Assembly (NCBI GenBank): GCA_964608965.1
Contig: CAZSPZ010000013.1
Coordinates: forward strand, 1 to 44,696
Length of the DNA stretch: 44,696 nucleotides
Direction: 5' to 3'
From: UBA10908 sp964608965
GTDB lineage: Bacteria > Bacillota > Clostridia > Peptostreptococcales > Anaerovoracaceae
In this document: positions 1-9,005 of the stretch, one piece after another
Position numbering within the stretch: the first letter of the stretch is position 1
Layout: each line of letters starts with the position of its first letter
Notes under the pieces: generated by a model
What the model saw: the letters and a program-made list of their open reading frames with translations, nothing else
What the model was told of the DNA's origin: nothing
The model's database searches: none
Translations under genes and position numbers: made by a program

Positions 1-157
1 GTTTGGGATAGGAACGATATTTTTATCTATATATATAACGGCAACACAAGCATTTTTTTATGATTTGGCAAACGGCAATCTCAGCGTAAGCCGAATGGCG
101 GAGCCTCTTGCTACCGCAGAAAACTTAATCGAGGAAAAAGAAGAGAATCATGAATAA
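1..157 (+). CDS. C-terminal end of an unidentified membrane protein (partial)
   Basis: An open frame enters from the left edge and stops at TAA 155-157, leaving about 51 C-terminal residues. It begins with a hydrophobic stretch consistent with the last membrane segment and ends in a charged, Glu-rich cytoplasmic-looking tail. The stop lies 8 bp inside the next gene, so the two are probably co-transcribed and the protein may belong with the ATP-grasp/MurE-like pair. The family cannot be recognised from this fragment. A flippase, polymerase or permease are all possible, and none can be supported here. Confidence 0.5.
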   Translation, partial: FGIGTIFLSIYITATQAFFYDLANGNLSVSRMAEPLATAENLIEEKEENHE

Positions 158-1382
158 CTTACAGGGTGTATCCGATACGGGAAGACAATTTGTTACACTG
201 CTCTTTGCCGGAGATATCAATGTATACAGTGTGGCCAGAGCTTTTCATGAAGCATATGGCATAGTATCCACTGTATATGGGAAATATCCTACCGGAGTTT
301 GCCGCGACAGCAGGATTATCGATTATCATGTAAATCCAAACATAGAAGAATCCGAAGAGTTTCTGAACGTTGTTCGCGCATTTGCGGAAGAAAACCGGGA
401 CAAATCGGTGCTCCTTATCGGATGCGGAGACAGTTACGTCGAACTGGCAAGTCGGAATAAAAGCAAATTACCGTCCAACGTGATTGCTCCTTATATTGAT
501 ATCGAGCTGATGCATTCGCTTATTTCAAAAGAGCGCTTCTATGAATTTTGCCGGGAATCCGGGGTCGATTATCCGGATACTTTTGTTCACTATAAAGACA
601 TGGGATCGGATTTTGATTTGCCTTTTCCCGGACCGTTTATCATCAAGCCTTCCAACGGAATCGAATATTGGCGCCATCCTTATGCTACACAAAAAAAAGT
701 ATATAAAGTGGATACGAGAGAAGAATTGGAAAATGTCCTGCATGATATTTACGGCTCCGGATACATGGAGGCTGTAATTATTCAAAATTTTATTCCGGGC
801 GACGACACATATATGAGAGTTCTCACCAGTTATTCCGACAGAAACGGTAAAGTGCGCATGATGTGCCTTGGGCATGTGCTTTTGGAAGAGCATACTCCCC
901 ACGGCATCGGAAACCATGCGGTAATCCTTACGGAATTCGAAGAAGAATTAATGGAAAAATACAGATCCCTGCTGGATGGTCTGCACTATATAGGATTTTC
1001 GAATTTTGATATTAAGTACGACATGCGGGACGGAAAGCATAAAGCTTTTGAAATCAACACGAGGCAAGGACGAAGTAATTATTATGTGACGGGTTCGGGC
1101 GCAAACATCGCCCGGTACTTAGTTTCGGATTATCTGGATGAGCAAACGCTCGATTTGAATCTTGTGGATACCCAGTCTCTTTGGATGGTCGTTCCCCGAA
1201 AAGTGGCTTTCCAATATATAAAGCCGCAAGAATATATATTGAAAATGAAAGAATTGATCGAGACCGGAAACTGTGTCAACCCATTATACTACAGCAAAGA
1301 CCGGGGCATAAAAAAACGCTTTGCCCTGGCAAAAAACCAGCTGGGACATTTTATGAAATATAAGAAATACCTGGGGAAATGA
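150..1382 (+). CDS. ATP-grasp carboxylate-amine ligase, D-aspartate-ligase-like
   Basis: A 410-residue protein with the layout of ATP-grasp ligases of the D-aspartate ligase (Asl) type. The N-terminal pre-ATP-grasp domain contains a GDSYVEL segment, and the central nucleotide-binding region contains PFIIKPSNG and an IIQNFIPGDD segment. The C-terminal metal-binding part has FSNFDIKYDM followed by AFEINTRQGRSNYY, where Glu and Asn would hold Mg-ATP. The family joins a carboxylate to an amine through an acyl-phosphate. The best known member adds D-Asp to the Lys side chain of peptidoglycan precursors in Enterococcus faecium. Its stop overlaps the next gene, a Mur-type ligase, in an ATGA, which suggests linked roles in a wall or capsule peptide. 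The real acceptor and amino acid are unknown. Confidence 0.75.
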   Translation: MNNLQGVSDTGRQFVTLLFAGDINVYSVARAFHEAYGIVSTVYGKYPTGVCRDSRIIDYHVNPNIEESEEFLNVVRAFAEENRDKSVLLIGCGDSYVELASRNKSKLPSNVIAPYIDIELMHSLISKERFYEFCRESGVDYPDTFVHYKDMGSDFDLPFPGPFIIKPSNGIEYWRHPYATQKKVYKVDTREELENVLHDIYGSGYMEAVIIQNFIPGDDTYMRVLTSYSDRNGKVRMMCLGHVLLEEHTPHGIGNHAVILTEFEEELMEKYRSLLDGLHYIGFSNFDIKYDMRDGKHKAFEINTRQGRSNYYVTGSGANIARYLVSDYLDEQTLDLNLVDTQSLWMVVPRKVAFQYIKPQEYILKMKELIETGNCVNPLYYSKDRGIKKRFALAKNQLGHFMKYKKYLGK

Positions 1383-2938
1383 TGAAACAAACCTACACAT
1401 TGGCTGACTATCAGCGAAAATTGGAGGAGAAGCATCTTGCGCTGCGTAATATAACGGAGGAGTCGCTTTTAAACGAGCCTGTCCGCTTTATTACTTTCGA
1501 TTCAAAATCAGTGCAAAATGGGACTCTTTTTGTTTGCAAAGGGCAGGGGTTTAAAAAAGAGTATTTGGAAGACGCTTTCAATAGAGGCGCGTTCTGTTAC
1601 ATTTCGGAAACGGAAATGGGCCCTTGGCCGGGTTTGATTGTTACGGACATAAAAAAAACAATGGCTCTGCTGGCGAATATGTTTTACGGGGAACCCTGGA
1701 GAGATTTTCCTTTGATCGGCCTTACCGGGACGAAAGGAAAATCCACGACAGTATATTTTTTGAAGAACATCATTGACAAATATAGCGAAACCACCGGCAA
1801 TGGGCGCCTTGGCTATATTTCTTCCATCGATACGTTTGATGGTGTCGAGTTGACAGAATCCCATCTTACGACGCCGGAAGCTTTGGTTTTGGCCAAGCAT
1901 TTCTATAACGCAAGAAATACCGGATTATACGGGATGGCGATGGAAGTATCTTCCCAAGCTCTTAAATATGACAGAACATTAGGCATAGAGTTTGATATCG
2001 GCTGTTTTCTGAATTTCGGTGTTGACCATATCGGAGATAAAGAACATGTCGACGCAGAGGATTATTTGACTTCGAAACTCAAATTCTTCGATCAGTGCAA
2101 GACAATTTGTTTAAACCTCGATACCGATGAGCTTCCCAGAGTTCTTTCCGCAATACGCAGTTCCAAGCTCTTGGAAAAACTCATCACATATTCTCCCTCG
2201 GGGCACACGCCTTGGGAAGGAGGCTATGCGGATTATATTGCCGCGGACATCCGTAAATCCGGAGATGAAACGGTTTTTCATATTCAAAAACTCCGCCCGG
2301 GCTGCGATGCGGACATTTCCTACGAGGACATGGGAGAATTCAAATTGACAATCCCGGGGTTGTTCAATGTGGAAAACGCGCTAGTCGCTGCCATTGTATG
2401 CTTTGAGTTGGGAATTCCTGTGGAAGCGGTAAGAAGCGGCCTTTATGATGCAAAAGCTTCGGGACGCATGGAAATTTTCAAGAACGAAGAACGGCAGATT
2501 GTTGTGATCGTGGACTATGCTCATAACCGCATGAGTTTTGATCGCCTGTACTCTTCGACAAAAGAAGAATATCCGGGATGGCGAATAGAAGCATTGTTTG
2601 GATGCCCCGGAGGAAAAGGGCTTCAAAGAAGAGAAGAACTCCCCGAAGTGGTTTCAAAATATGCAGATTACGTTTGGATCACCGAGGAGGATGCGGGCGA
2701 AGAAAGCGTGGAAGAGATTTCAGAGCTTCTGCTGAGCAACCTTAAAAAGTACGGCTGTTTGGCAAAAGTAATCCCGGACAGGGAACAAGCCATTCGCACG
2801 GCTATCCAATCCGCAAAACCCAAGACCGTTATCGTGATGACAGGCAAAGGCAGAGAGCTTTATCAGAAGCGGGGAAAAGAATATATTCCGGTGGAGTCGG
2901 ACGTGCAGTTGGTCGAAAAGTATTTGCCGCTACGCTGA
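1379..2938 (+). CDS. MurE-like Mur ligase family protein (accessory, non-DAP type)
   Basis: 519 residues with the three Mur-ligase domains. They are an N-terminal UDP-sugar-type domain (residues 1 to about 105), a central ATPase with P-loop T116-GTKGKST-123 and a C-terminal domain. The segment DYLTSKLKFF carries the lysine expected to be carbamylated in MurE enzymes. Two points differ from housekeeping MurE. The P-loop is TGTKGKST instead of TGTNGKTT, and the DNPR motif that selects meso-diaminopimelate is replaced by TEEDAGEE at 435-442. The family adds an amino acid to UDP-MurNAc-L-Ala-D-Glu, but this paralogue may use another substrate. ATG 1379 overlaps the upstream stop, so it is translationally coupled to the ATP-grasp ligase. 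The stop abuts the facing gene with no spacer. Confidence 0.8.
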   Translation: MMKQTYTLADYQRKLEEKHLALRNITEESLLNEPVRFITFDSKSVQNGTLFVCKGQGFKKEYLEDAFNRGAFCYISETEMGPWPGLIVTDIKKTMALLANMFYGEPWRDFPLIGLTGTKGKSTTVYFLKNIIDKYSETTGNGRLGYISSIDTFDGVELTESHLTTPEALVLAKHFYNARNTGLYGMAMEVSSQALKYDRTLGIEFDIGCFLNFGVDHIGDKEHVDAEDYLTSKLKFFDQCKTICLNLDTDELPRVLSAIRSSKLLEKLITYSPSGHTPWEGGYADYIAADIRKSGDETVFHIQKLRPGCDADISYEDMGEFKLTIPGLFNVENALVAAIVCFELGIPVEAVRSGLYDAKASGRMEIFKNEERQIVVIVDYAHNRMSFDRLYSSTKEEYPGWRIEALFGCPGGKGLQRREELPEVVSKYADYVWITEEDAGEESVEEISELLLSNLKKYGCLAKVIPDREQAIRTAIQSAKPKTVIVMTGKGRELYQKRGKEYIPVESDVQLVEKYLPLR

Positions 2939-3487
2939 TCAGTCTTCCGTGTCTTCTGAAATATCAATGTCCTCTGAAATATCAATTTTATCGAATGCTC
3001 CAAGTTCCATCGAAATTTCGTCCATCTGATAATCCAGGCAATCTTCGAAGTCGTATTGATGTTTGTTTTCTCCTAATTTTTCTGCCCGGTATAATGTGAC
3101 GGCATCCAGCAAAGAACAAGATGCGCCGTCTACAGAGACCGCATCGGGTTTTATGAACCACATTCTGAATCGATAGAGTTCCTCTGTAAACGTCCGTCGA
3201 ATGTTCGGCTCTTCCAGATTTTCCGCCAACAACAGCAGCCTTTGTTTGATTGTTTCTATCAGGGTAAAAAGTTCCGTCGTTTCGTCGGGAAGGTTATCCG
3301 ATAATTCATCCATATAATTTTCGAGCAGCTCGCCGATGACTTCACTTTCTACTTGCGACAAGATCGTGTAAAACAAGTCGAAAGGAATTTCATCCTCGTA
3401 TTCCAGAAGATCCGCCAATTGCTCGAAGTATTCAAAGTCGGCAAGATCTTCCATGTTCAGCATCTCCATAAGCTTTTGAAGTTTCAT
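2939..3487 (-). CDS. Hypothetical acidic protein downstream of murI
   Basis: 182 residues, strongly acidic, with no signal peptide or membrane segment. It looks mainly helical, rich in Leu, Glu and Asp. I do not recognise a family. The C-terminus carries a short tandem repeat (DISED twice) that comes from an 18-bp DNA duplication. It starts 8 bp after the murI stop behind an AGGAGG-like site (3485-3495 on the reverse strand), so it is in an operon with murI. The stop codon sits directly against the stop of the MurE-like gene on the other strand. A soluble, possibly protein-binding role is only a guess. Confidence 0.7.
   Translation of the reverse strand: MKLQKLMEMLNMEDLADFEYFEQLADLLEYEDEIPFDLFYTILSQVESEVIGELLENYMDELSDNLPDETTELFTLIETIKQRLLLLAENLEEPNIRRTFTEELYRFRMWFIKPDAVSVDGASCSLLDAVTLYRAEKLGENKHQYDFEDCLDYQMDEISMELGAFDKIDISEDIDISEDTED
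2952..2987. repeat. 18-bp tandem direct repeat, two copies
   Basis: Two adjacent 18-bp units (2952-2969 and 2970-2987) differ at two positions and share the core CTGAAATATCAAT. They lie at the 3' end of the reverse-strand acidic gene and encode the repeated DISED residues just before its stop. This looks like a slippage duplication kept in frame. Confidence 0.85.
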
Positions 3488-3495
3488 GGTTCCTC

Positions 3496-4296
3496 CTAAA
3501 ACTTGCGCAGGGCAATCTTAAATTCGTTGTGAGAGACGATTCGATTGATCATGTTCACAAAATTTTCGGACAAATCGCTGGCGCAGAAAGTGTTTTCTCC
3601 CTCCGCTTTGTCTGCCAAAAGATTGTAATCTGTCAAAGAATCGACAACTGCTTGGACAATCGTTTCCGAAGGGTTGATGATTTTAAGGGACGGGAAACTT
3701 TTACGAAGGTTTTCCATAATAAGGGGATAGTGGGTGCAACCTAAAACAAGGGTATCGATTTTATGATAGTCGACAAATTTGTCCAAATAATGGTGGATCG
3801 TAAGATCCATGATTTCGTTTTCTATAATACCTTCTTCAATAAGGGGTACAAAGGCAGGACAGGCCAGAGAGTGAATGGACAAGTCCTTTCTGTGCGCCGC
3901 GATGGCGCTGTTGTAGGATTTACTTTGAATGGTCACTTTCGTGCCGATGATCCCTATGGAATTCTCCTCTGTGCACGTTCTGGCGATTTCCACAGCCGCG
4001 GGCTTAATGATGCCAACAATCGGTATGTCCGGATAAGCTTCCTTTAATGCTTCGATAGCAATGGAAGAGATGGTGTTGCAGGCAATCACCAGCATTTTTG
4101 CTCTCTGCTTTACGAGAAAATCAGCGATTTGCAGCGCAAATTCGCACACTGTTTCCGGACTCTTTGAGCCGTAAGGTGTTCTGGCTGTATCTCCGAAGTA
4201 TATAATATGCTCTTTGGGGAGTGCCTTTGTCAAAGGGTTAACGCAAGTCAGCCCTCCCAATCCCGAGTCGAAAATTCCAATGGGGCGGTTGTCCAT
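3496..4296 (-). CDS. murI: Glutamate racemase
   Basis: 266 residues, the usual length for MurI, which interconverts L- and D-glutamate to supply D-Glu for peptidoglycan. The N-terminal IGIFDSGLGGLT and FGDTARTPYG motifs are diagnostic of the family. The two catalytic cysteines are seen in VIACNT and LGCTHYPL. A PSETIV segment near residue 210 completes the family pattern. The ATG at 4296 has an AAGGAAG-type site upstream on the reverse strand. It faces the ATP-grasp/MurE-like pair, so D-Glu production and precursor-ligase genes cluster here. I consider it a glutamate racemase and not an aspartate racemase because of the full MurI motif set. Confidence 0.95.
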   Translation of the reverse strand: MDNRPIGIFDSGLGGLTCVNPLTKALPKEHIIYFGDTARTPYGSKSPETVCEFALQIADFLVKQRAKMLVIACNTISSIAIEALKEAYPDIPIVGIIKPAAVEIARTCTEENSIGIIGTKVTIQSKSYNSAIAAHRKDLSIHSLACPAFVPLIEEGIIENEIMDLTIHHYLDKFVDYHKIDTLVLGCTHYPLIMENLRKSFPSLKIINPSETIVQAVVDSLTDYNLLADKAEGENTFCASDLSENFVNMINRIVSHNEFKIALRKF

Positions 4297-4324
4297 GGGG
4301 GTCTTCCTTTCTTATATTTTATGC

Positions 4325-4336
4325 TATAATATTATA
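4325..4336. promoter_or_regulatory. Divergent promoter region between murI and pepF
   Basis: The 71-bp gap between the divergent genes is very AT-rich. It contains a perfect TATAAT at 4325-4330 (forward) and its mirror ATTATA at 4331-4336, a -10 hexamer on the reverse strand. No convincing -35 hexamer is visible for either direction, so the call rests on the -10 matches and the divergent layout. Confidence 0.35.
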
Positions 4337-4367
4337 ACATATATCAAAGAAAGCGAGTTATATAATC

Positions 4368-6155
4368 ATGGCGAAAGACAGAAAAGATATCAATAAAAAT
4401 GATCGATGGGACATCGAAGCGATGTACGTTGATGTGTCTTCTTGCGAAAAAGATATGGAAGAAACGCTGGCCATGGCCGAGGGTTACAAAATGCATAAAG
4501 GTAACGTCGGCAGCAGCGCAGCTGCGTTACTGTCCGCTTTAACGGATAAGGATAAAATTTGGCAGAAGGCAGAGCGGGTATATGTATATGCCAGGATGAA
4601 AAGAGACGAAGACAACAGGGTTTCGGAATTTCAGGCCTTATGCGATAAAGCGCAGGTTATGGTGGCAAGAGTATCAGAGGCTACCAGTTTTTTTAGCCCT
4701 GAATTTTCGGACATTCCGGTTGAAAGGCTCCGGGCGTTTCAAAAAGAAGAAGCCGGGCTGGATATATATTCGCATTTTATTGACGAGCTTCTGCGGAACA
4801 AACCTCATGTGTTGTCAAAGAAAGAAGAAAAACTTCTTGCTCAAATGAGCGAATTGACGGAAGCCACCAATGACACGTTTACCATGCTCAATAATGCGGA
4901 TATTCGTTTCGGAAGCATTAAGCTCGAGGACGGAAAAGAAGTAGAAATTACGCACGGCACGTACATCCGACTGATGCAAAATTGGGACCGGCGGGTTCGA
5001 AAAGAAGCTTACGAGCGAATGTACAAAGCTTATGAAAATCAAAAAAATACCCTGGCTACTCTATACCACTATAATACGAAGCAAGATGTGGTGTTTTCAA
5101 AAGTCAGAAAACATTCTTCCGCTCTTGATGCGGCGCTTTTTGGCGATAATATTCCCAGAAAAGTCTACGAGAATCTGATTCGCGAGGTAAACGAAGCGTT
5201 GCCATCCCTGCATCGTTATATTGAGCTTCGCAAAAGAGTGCTTAAAATCGATGACCTTAAAATGTACGATGTCTATACGCCGCTTTTTGAACATGCCAAA
5301 GAAAGCATCGCATATGAAAAAGCTCAAGAGATGGTTAAAGAAGCGCTGAAGCCGTTGGGTTCCCGGTACGTTGAGGCCGTCGCGGAAGCCTTTGGCCAAA
5401 GGTGGGCCGATGTATATGAAAGCGAAGGGAAGACCAGCGGAGCGTATTCGTTCGGAAGTTATGACAGCATGCCGTATTTATTGTTGAATTACGACGGCAG
5501 GCTCGAAGATGTTTTTACCGTCATTCATGAAATGGGCCACTCCATGCATTCCTACTATACCCGTCAATCGCAGCCTTTTGTTTACGGCTCCCATTCTATT
5601 TTTACAGCGGAAGTTGCCTCCACCGTCAACGAGGCGCTCCTTATGCGCCATCTTGTGGGCAAGGCGAAAAATAAAGAAGAAAAGGTATACCTGCTCAACT
5701 TGTATCTGGAAGAATTTCGAACGACGCTTTTCCGGCAAACGATGTTTGCTGAATTTGAAATGACCACACATCAAGCGATAGAAGACGGAGAAACGCTGAC
5801 TGCCGAGTGGCTTTCCCAAACTTACGGCAAGCTCAACAGAAAATACTATGGGCCCGGATTGGATTACGACGATAATATCTCGATGGAATGGGCACGGATT
5901 CCTCATTTTTACAACGCATTTTATGTATATAAGTATGCGACAGGGTATTCTGCCGCGACTGCATTATCTGAAAACATCCTCTCGACGGGAGAATCTGCGG
6001 CGAAGAGTTATATCGAATTTCTGAAGGCAGGAGAAAGCGACTACCCCATCAATCTTCTGAAATTTGCCGGTGTTAATATGGAAGAGCCCGAACCTGTCAG
6101 GGAAGCCCTTCACACTTTCGATTCGATCCTTGAGCAACTCGAAGAACTGGTGTAA
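4368..6155 (+). CDS. pepF: Oligoendopeptidase F (M3 family zinc peptidase)
   Basis: 595 residues, the normal size for PepF, a cytoplasmic metallopeptidase that cuts oligopeptides. The zinc site HEMGH is at residues 387-391 inside VIHEMGHSMHSYYT, and a downstream FTAEVASTVNEALL segment supplies the third zinc ligand. The N-terminal half is the helical oligopeptidase F domain. No signal peptide is present. The start at 4368 is the first ATG after the divergent promoter region, with only a weak ribosome site. It probably begins the pepF-nadK-rluD-ykvI run. Peptide turnover fits an amino-acid-using anaerobe. Confidence 0.95.
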   Translation: MAKDRKDINKNDRWDIEAMYVDVSSCEKDMEETLAMAEGYKMHKGNVGSSAAALLSALTDKDKIWQKAERVYVYARMKRDEDNRVSEFQALCDKAQVMVARVSEATSFFSPEFSDIPVERLRAFQKEEAGLDIYSHFIDELLRNKPHVLSKKEEKLLAQMSELTEATNDTFTMLNNADIRFGSIKLEDGKEVEITHGTYIRLMQNWDRRVRKEAYERMYKAYENQKNTLATLYHYNTKQDVVFSKVRKHSSALDAALFGDNIPRKVYENLIREVNEALPSLHRYIELRKRVLKIDDLKMYDVYTPLFEHAKESIAYEKAQEMVKEALKPLGSRYVEAVAEAFGQRWADVYESEGKTSGAYSFGSYDSMPYLLLNYDGRLEDVFTVIHEMGHSMHSYYTRQSQPFVYGSHSIFTAEVASTVNEALLMRHLVGKAKNKEEKVYLLNLYLEEFRTTLFRQTMFAEFEMTTHQAIEDGETLTAEWLSQTYGKLNRKYYGPGLDYDDNISMEWARIPHFYNAFYVYKYATGYSAATALSENILSTGESAAKSYIEFLKAGESDYPINLLKFAGVNMEEPEPVREALHTFDSILEQLEELV

Positions 6156-6192
6156 AATGAACGAAATGCGTCTTATTGCTACGGAGGTTCAA

Positions 6193-6993
6193 TTGAAGAA
6201 AATTTATGTATACAACAATGAAACAGAGCTTTCGGAGAACGTAGGCGCGCAGCTTCGCCGGAAATTGACGGCAGAAGGATTCGACGTGCCGATGAGTTTT
6301 GATTGTACTGTAGAACTCCTTGTTTGCGTGGGAGGAGACGGCACGCTGCTCAGAGGTCTTCGGGCTTTTGATTTTCCACCCATCCCTGTCGTGGGCGTCA
6401 ATACCGGACACCTTGGATTTTTTCAGGAACTTCAGCACGAGGAACTGGATCAATTGATTCAGCTATGCAAAAATGGCGAGTACAGCGTGCAGCGGCACAG
6501 GCTCTTGCGGGCTACCGTATATACAGACGCAGACGTATCAGAAGAATATCTGGGATTAAACGATATTGTCATCAAGGGAAACGTGTCGCGTATCACGCAT
6601 TTAAACATGACCATCGGCAACAGTTTCATTGAAAAATTCAGCGGAGACGGCATTTTGATTGCCTCTTCTGCCGGAAGCACCGCCTATAATTATTCACTGG
6701 GGGGAAGCATTGTGGATCCCCGGGTCGATCTGCTTCAGATCACACCGATCGCACCGATGAACACAACGGCTTTTCGCTGTTTTACCTCGAGTATTCTTTT
6801 GCCGCCGGATATGGCGATTCACATTTTCCCGGAATATGACTTCGACAGGGGAGCAGTTGTCGTCGTGGATGGAATGGAGCATAATTTTAAAAATGTCCAA
6901 AAAGTGACGGTCGATTTGTCTTCCCGGGAAATCCAATTGATCCGGTTGGCGAATTATGATTTTTGGACAAAAGTAAAGACGAAATTCCTGTAA
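6193..6993 (+). CDS. nadK: NAD kinase (TTG start)
   Basis: Phosphorylates NAD to NADP using ATP or polyphosphate. The signature GGDGTLLR is at the expected place, followed by GVNTGHLGFF, the LNDIVI segment (NE/ND motif) and SGDGILIASSAGSTAYNYSLGG. The frame is open from 6064, inside pepF, with an ATG at 6157. I prefer TTG 6193 because GGAGG at 6183-6187 precedes it by 5 nt and the protein then begins MKKIYVYNN, as NAD kinases do. This gives 266 residues. If ATG 6157 is used, 12 residues are added. The stop overlaps the next ATG in a TAATG. Confidence 0.92.
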   Translation: MKKIYVYNNETELSENVGAQLRRKLTAEGFDVPMSFDCTVELLVCVGGDGTLLRGLRAFDFPPIPVVGVNTGHLGFFQELQHEELDQLIQLCKNGEYSVQRHRLLRATVYTDADVSEEYLGLNDIVIKGNVSRITHLNMTIGNSFIEKFSGDGILIASSAGSTAYNYSLGGSIVDPRVDLLQITPIAPMNTTAFRCFTSSILLPPDMAIHIFPEYDFDRGAVVVVDGMEHNFKNVQKVTVDLSSREIQLIRLANYDFWTKVKTKFL

Positions 6994-7952
6994 TGGACAA
7001 CAGACTGACGTATGAATTAAACAAAGAAGATGAAAATCTTTATATAAAGGAATTGCTGCAGCGCCGCTTTCACTTTTCTTCCCGTCTTATCCGGAAGCTA
7101 AAGATCCAAGGCGGTGTCTTTGTGAACGAAAAGGCTGTACGCCTTAACGAGCGCGGCCGGGCCGGGGATATCCTTCGGGTCGCTTTCCCGGAAGAAACCA
7201 GTTACTTTGAGCCCGAGGACATCCCCGTTGCCGTCGTCTACGAAGACGACGACCTGCTTGTGGTAGACAAGCAGCCCGGCCTCGTGGTTCACCCGACGAA
7301 AAATTATCAAACAGGCACGTTGGCCAACGCTTTGACAAACCATATGAATCAAAACGGGCAAATGTATAAAATACGTTTCGTCAACCGTTTGGACAGAGAC
7401 ACCTCCGGCTTGATTGTCATCGCAAAAAATTCTCACTGTCAGGATTTTATGGTGCACGAAATGGAGAGCAACAGTGTCGTAAAGCGTTACCTGGCTATCG
7501 TTCACGGAGTGATTGCCGAAGAAAACGGCACAATTGATCTTCCTATCGACAAGGATTACGATCACGCGGCAAGGCGGAAGGTGACAGCGGCGGGTTACGC
7601 ATCGGTCACGCATTACAAAGTTTTGGAACGATTTACGGCCGGTCCAGAAAACGGAGCAATCCCCGGGTATTCCCTTCTTGAAGTAAAGCTTGATACCGGC
7701 CGCACCCATCAGATCCGAGTGCACTTAACCCATATCGGTCACCCTATTGTGGGCGATGAATTATATGGTCAATTGTACGGTTACGATAAAATTCCGGACT
7801 GGATGCAAAGGCAGGCACTGCATGCGGCAGAGTTGGAATTCAGACAGCCCACAACCGGAAAGTATATTAAAATAAAGGCACCGCTGCCCGAAGATATGGA
7901 GCTTTGCCTTCAGAAGATAAGAATGGAGAGAGAAAAACATGTCCACCCGTAA
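6993..7952 (+). CDS. RluA/RluD-family 23S rRNA pseudouridine synthase
   Basis: 319 residues. An N-terminal S4 RNA-binding domain (about residues 15-75) is followed by the RluA-type catalytic domain. The active-site motif NRLDRDTSGL places the catalytic aspartate at D134, and TGRTHQIRVHL with HPIVGDELYG near residues 235-260 are further family motifs. It should isomerise uridines in 23S rRNA, but which sites cannot be told from sequence. The frame is open from 6963. ATG 6993 is chosen because it overlaps the nadK stop (TAATG), a typical coupled start. Cytoplasmic. Confidence 0.9.
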   Translation: MDNRLTYELNKEDENLYIKELLQRRFHFSSRLIRKLKIQGGVFVNEKAVRLNERGRAGDILRVAFPEETSYFEPEDIPVAVVYEDDDLLVVDKQPGLVVHPTKNYQTGTLANALTNHMNQNGQMYKIRFVNRLDRDTSGLIVIAKNSHCQDFMVHEMESNSVVKRYLAIVHGVIAEENGTIDLPIDKDYDHAARRKVTAAGYASVTHYKVLERFTAGPENGAIPGYSLLEVKLDTGRTHQIRVHLTHIGHPIVGDELYGQLYGYDKIPDWMQRQALHAAELEFRQPTTGKYIKIKAPLPEDMELCLQKIRMEREKHVHP

Positions 7953-8979
7953 AATTGCACTGATATTTGTAGGCAGTATGATCGGTGCCGGTTTTGCGTC
8001 AGGAAAGGAAGCCTGGCAGTTTTTCGGAGTGTTCGGCATAAAAGGTCTGGCCGGTATTGCATTGGCTGTATTTTTATATTGCTTTCTTGGATATATCAGC
8101 GTTTCCATTGCCGGAAAGCTAAAAAGCGGAGATATTGCCACGATGATTTGCCCGGTGGAAAATGCTGCGATCAGAACGTTTATCGGGATGATGATGTGCG
8201 CGTTTCTGCTAGTCGCCTATGTGGCGATGCTGGCTGCCGGAGGCGCTTTGGTCGAAGCAAGGGTGGGTCTGTCCCATGTGGCCGGAAGCTTTATATATAT
8301 GCTGCTGGCTATCGTAACCGCGCTGGGCGGATTTGAAAGAGTGGCTTCGCGTATCGGTAAAGTGGCGCCTATATTGGTGGCCGGAACTCTCGTGATCGGA
8401 TTGTTTCTTATCCTTCGAAATACCGAAGCGATTTTCCGTGCAAAGGCGTCTGCAGCGAGTCCTTTTGCGTCGCATTGGGTGCCGGCGGCCATCGGTTACG
8501 TCGGCTATAATATGACAGCTGCCGTCCCTGTTCTCGGACAATGCGCGCTCCGGGCAAAAGATGCTGCGACAGCTAAAAAAGGCGCTCTTTTAGGCGGAAT
8601 TTTACTGGGCATTTGTTCCGTGATTCTGTTTTTTGTTACATTGACGGACCCCAAGCTTGCAGCCTCTGCAGCCTTGCCCATGCTTTCCTTTGCCGGCGAC
8701 ATATCCGGATTTCTTGGGAACATATATGCCTTATTCCTTCTGATTGCGATATTCGGTGCGGCGACGACGTGTTTTTACGGATTTACGACGAAGCTGGGGA
8801 GTGTTCGCCACCGTTCCCTTATCATTTGGACTGTCGGCATCGGCGGATATGTGCTTTCTCTTTACGGTTTTTCAAATTTTGTAGCGAACGTTTATCCTGT
8901 CGTGGGCTACTTAAGTGTCGCTTTTTTTATGATGGAAATATGGAATTTTATTCGCCTTAAAGATCAACGCGTCGAGTGA
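7939..8979 (+). CDS. YkvI-like multi-spanning membrane protein
   Basis: 346 residues, almost wholly hydrophobic, with about ten predicted membrane segments. The N-terminus reads IFVGSMIGAGFASGKE, the glycine-rich first helix typical of the YkvI group within the APC/LeuT-like transporter superfamily. That points to a secondary transporter for an amino acid or similar small solute. The substrate is unknown. ATG 7939 lies 14 bp inside the pseudouridine synthase gene, with a GGAGAG site upstream, so it closes the pepF-nadK-rluD run. A perfect 6-bp hairpin with a GACA loop follows at 8990-9005, but it lacks a T-run. Confidence 0.8.
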   Translation: MSTRKIALIFVGSMIGAGFASGKEAWQFFGVFGIKGLAGIALAVFLYCFLGYISVSIAGKLKSGDIATMICPVENAAIRTFIGMMMCAFLLVAYVAMLAAGGALVEARVGLSHVAGSFIYMLLAIVTALGGFERVASRIGKVAPILVAGTLVIGLFLILRNTEAIFRAKASAASPFASHWVPAAIGYVGYNMTAAVPVLGQCALRAKDAATAKKGALLGGILLGICSVILFFVTLTDPKLAASAALPMLSFAGDISGFLGNIYALFLLIAIFGAATTCFYGFTTKLGSVRHRSLIIWTVGIGGYVLSLYGFSNFVANVYPVVGYLSVAFFMMEIWNFIRLKDQRVE

Positions 8980-9005
8980 AAGAATGAGGGCGGAAGACAT
9001 TCCGC

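Noticed and set aside
6097..6453. Reverse-strand open frames across housekeeping genes (here and many others)
   Set aside because: They lie opposite genes with clear family motifs and have no ribosome sites or recognisable products.
8990..9005. Rho-independent terminator after the YkvI-like gene
   Set aside because: The 6-bp GCGGAA/TTCCGC hairpin is followed by TTGACA, the -35 of the valS promoter, and has no T-run.
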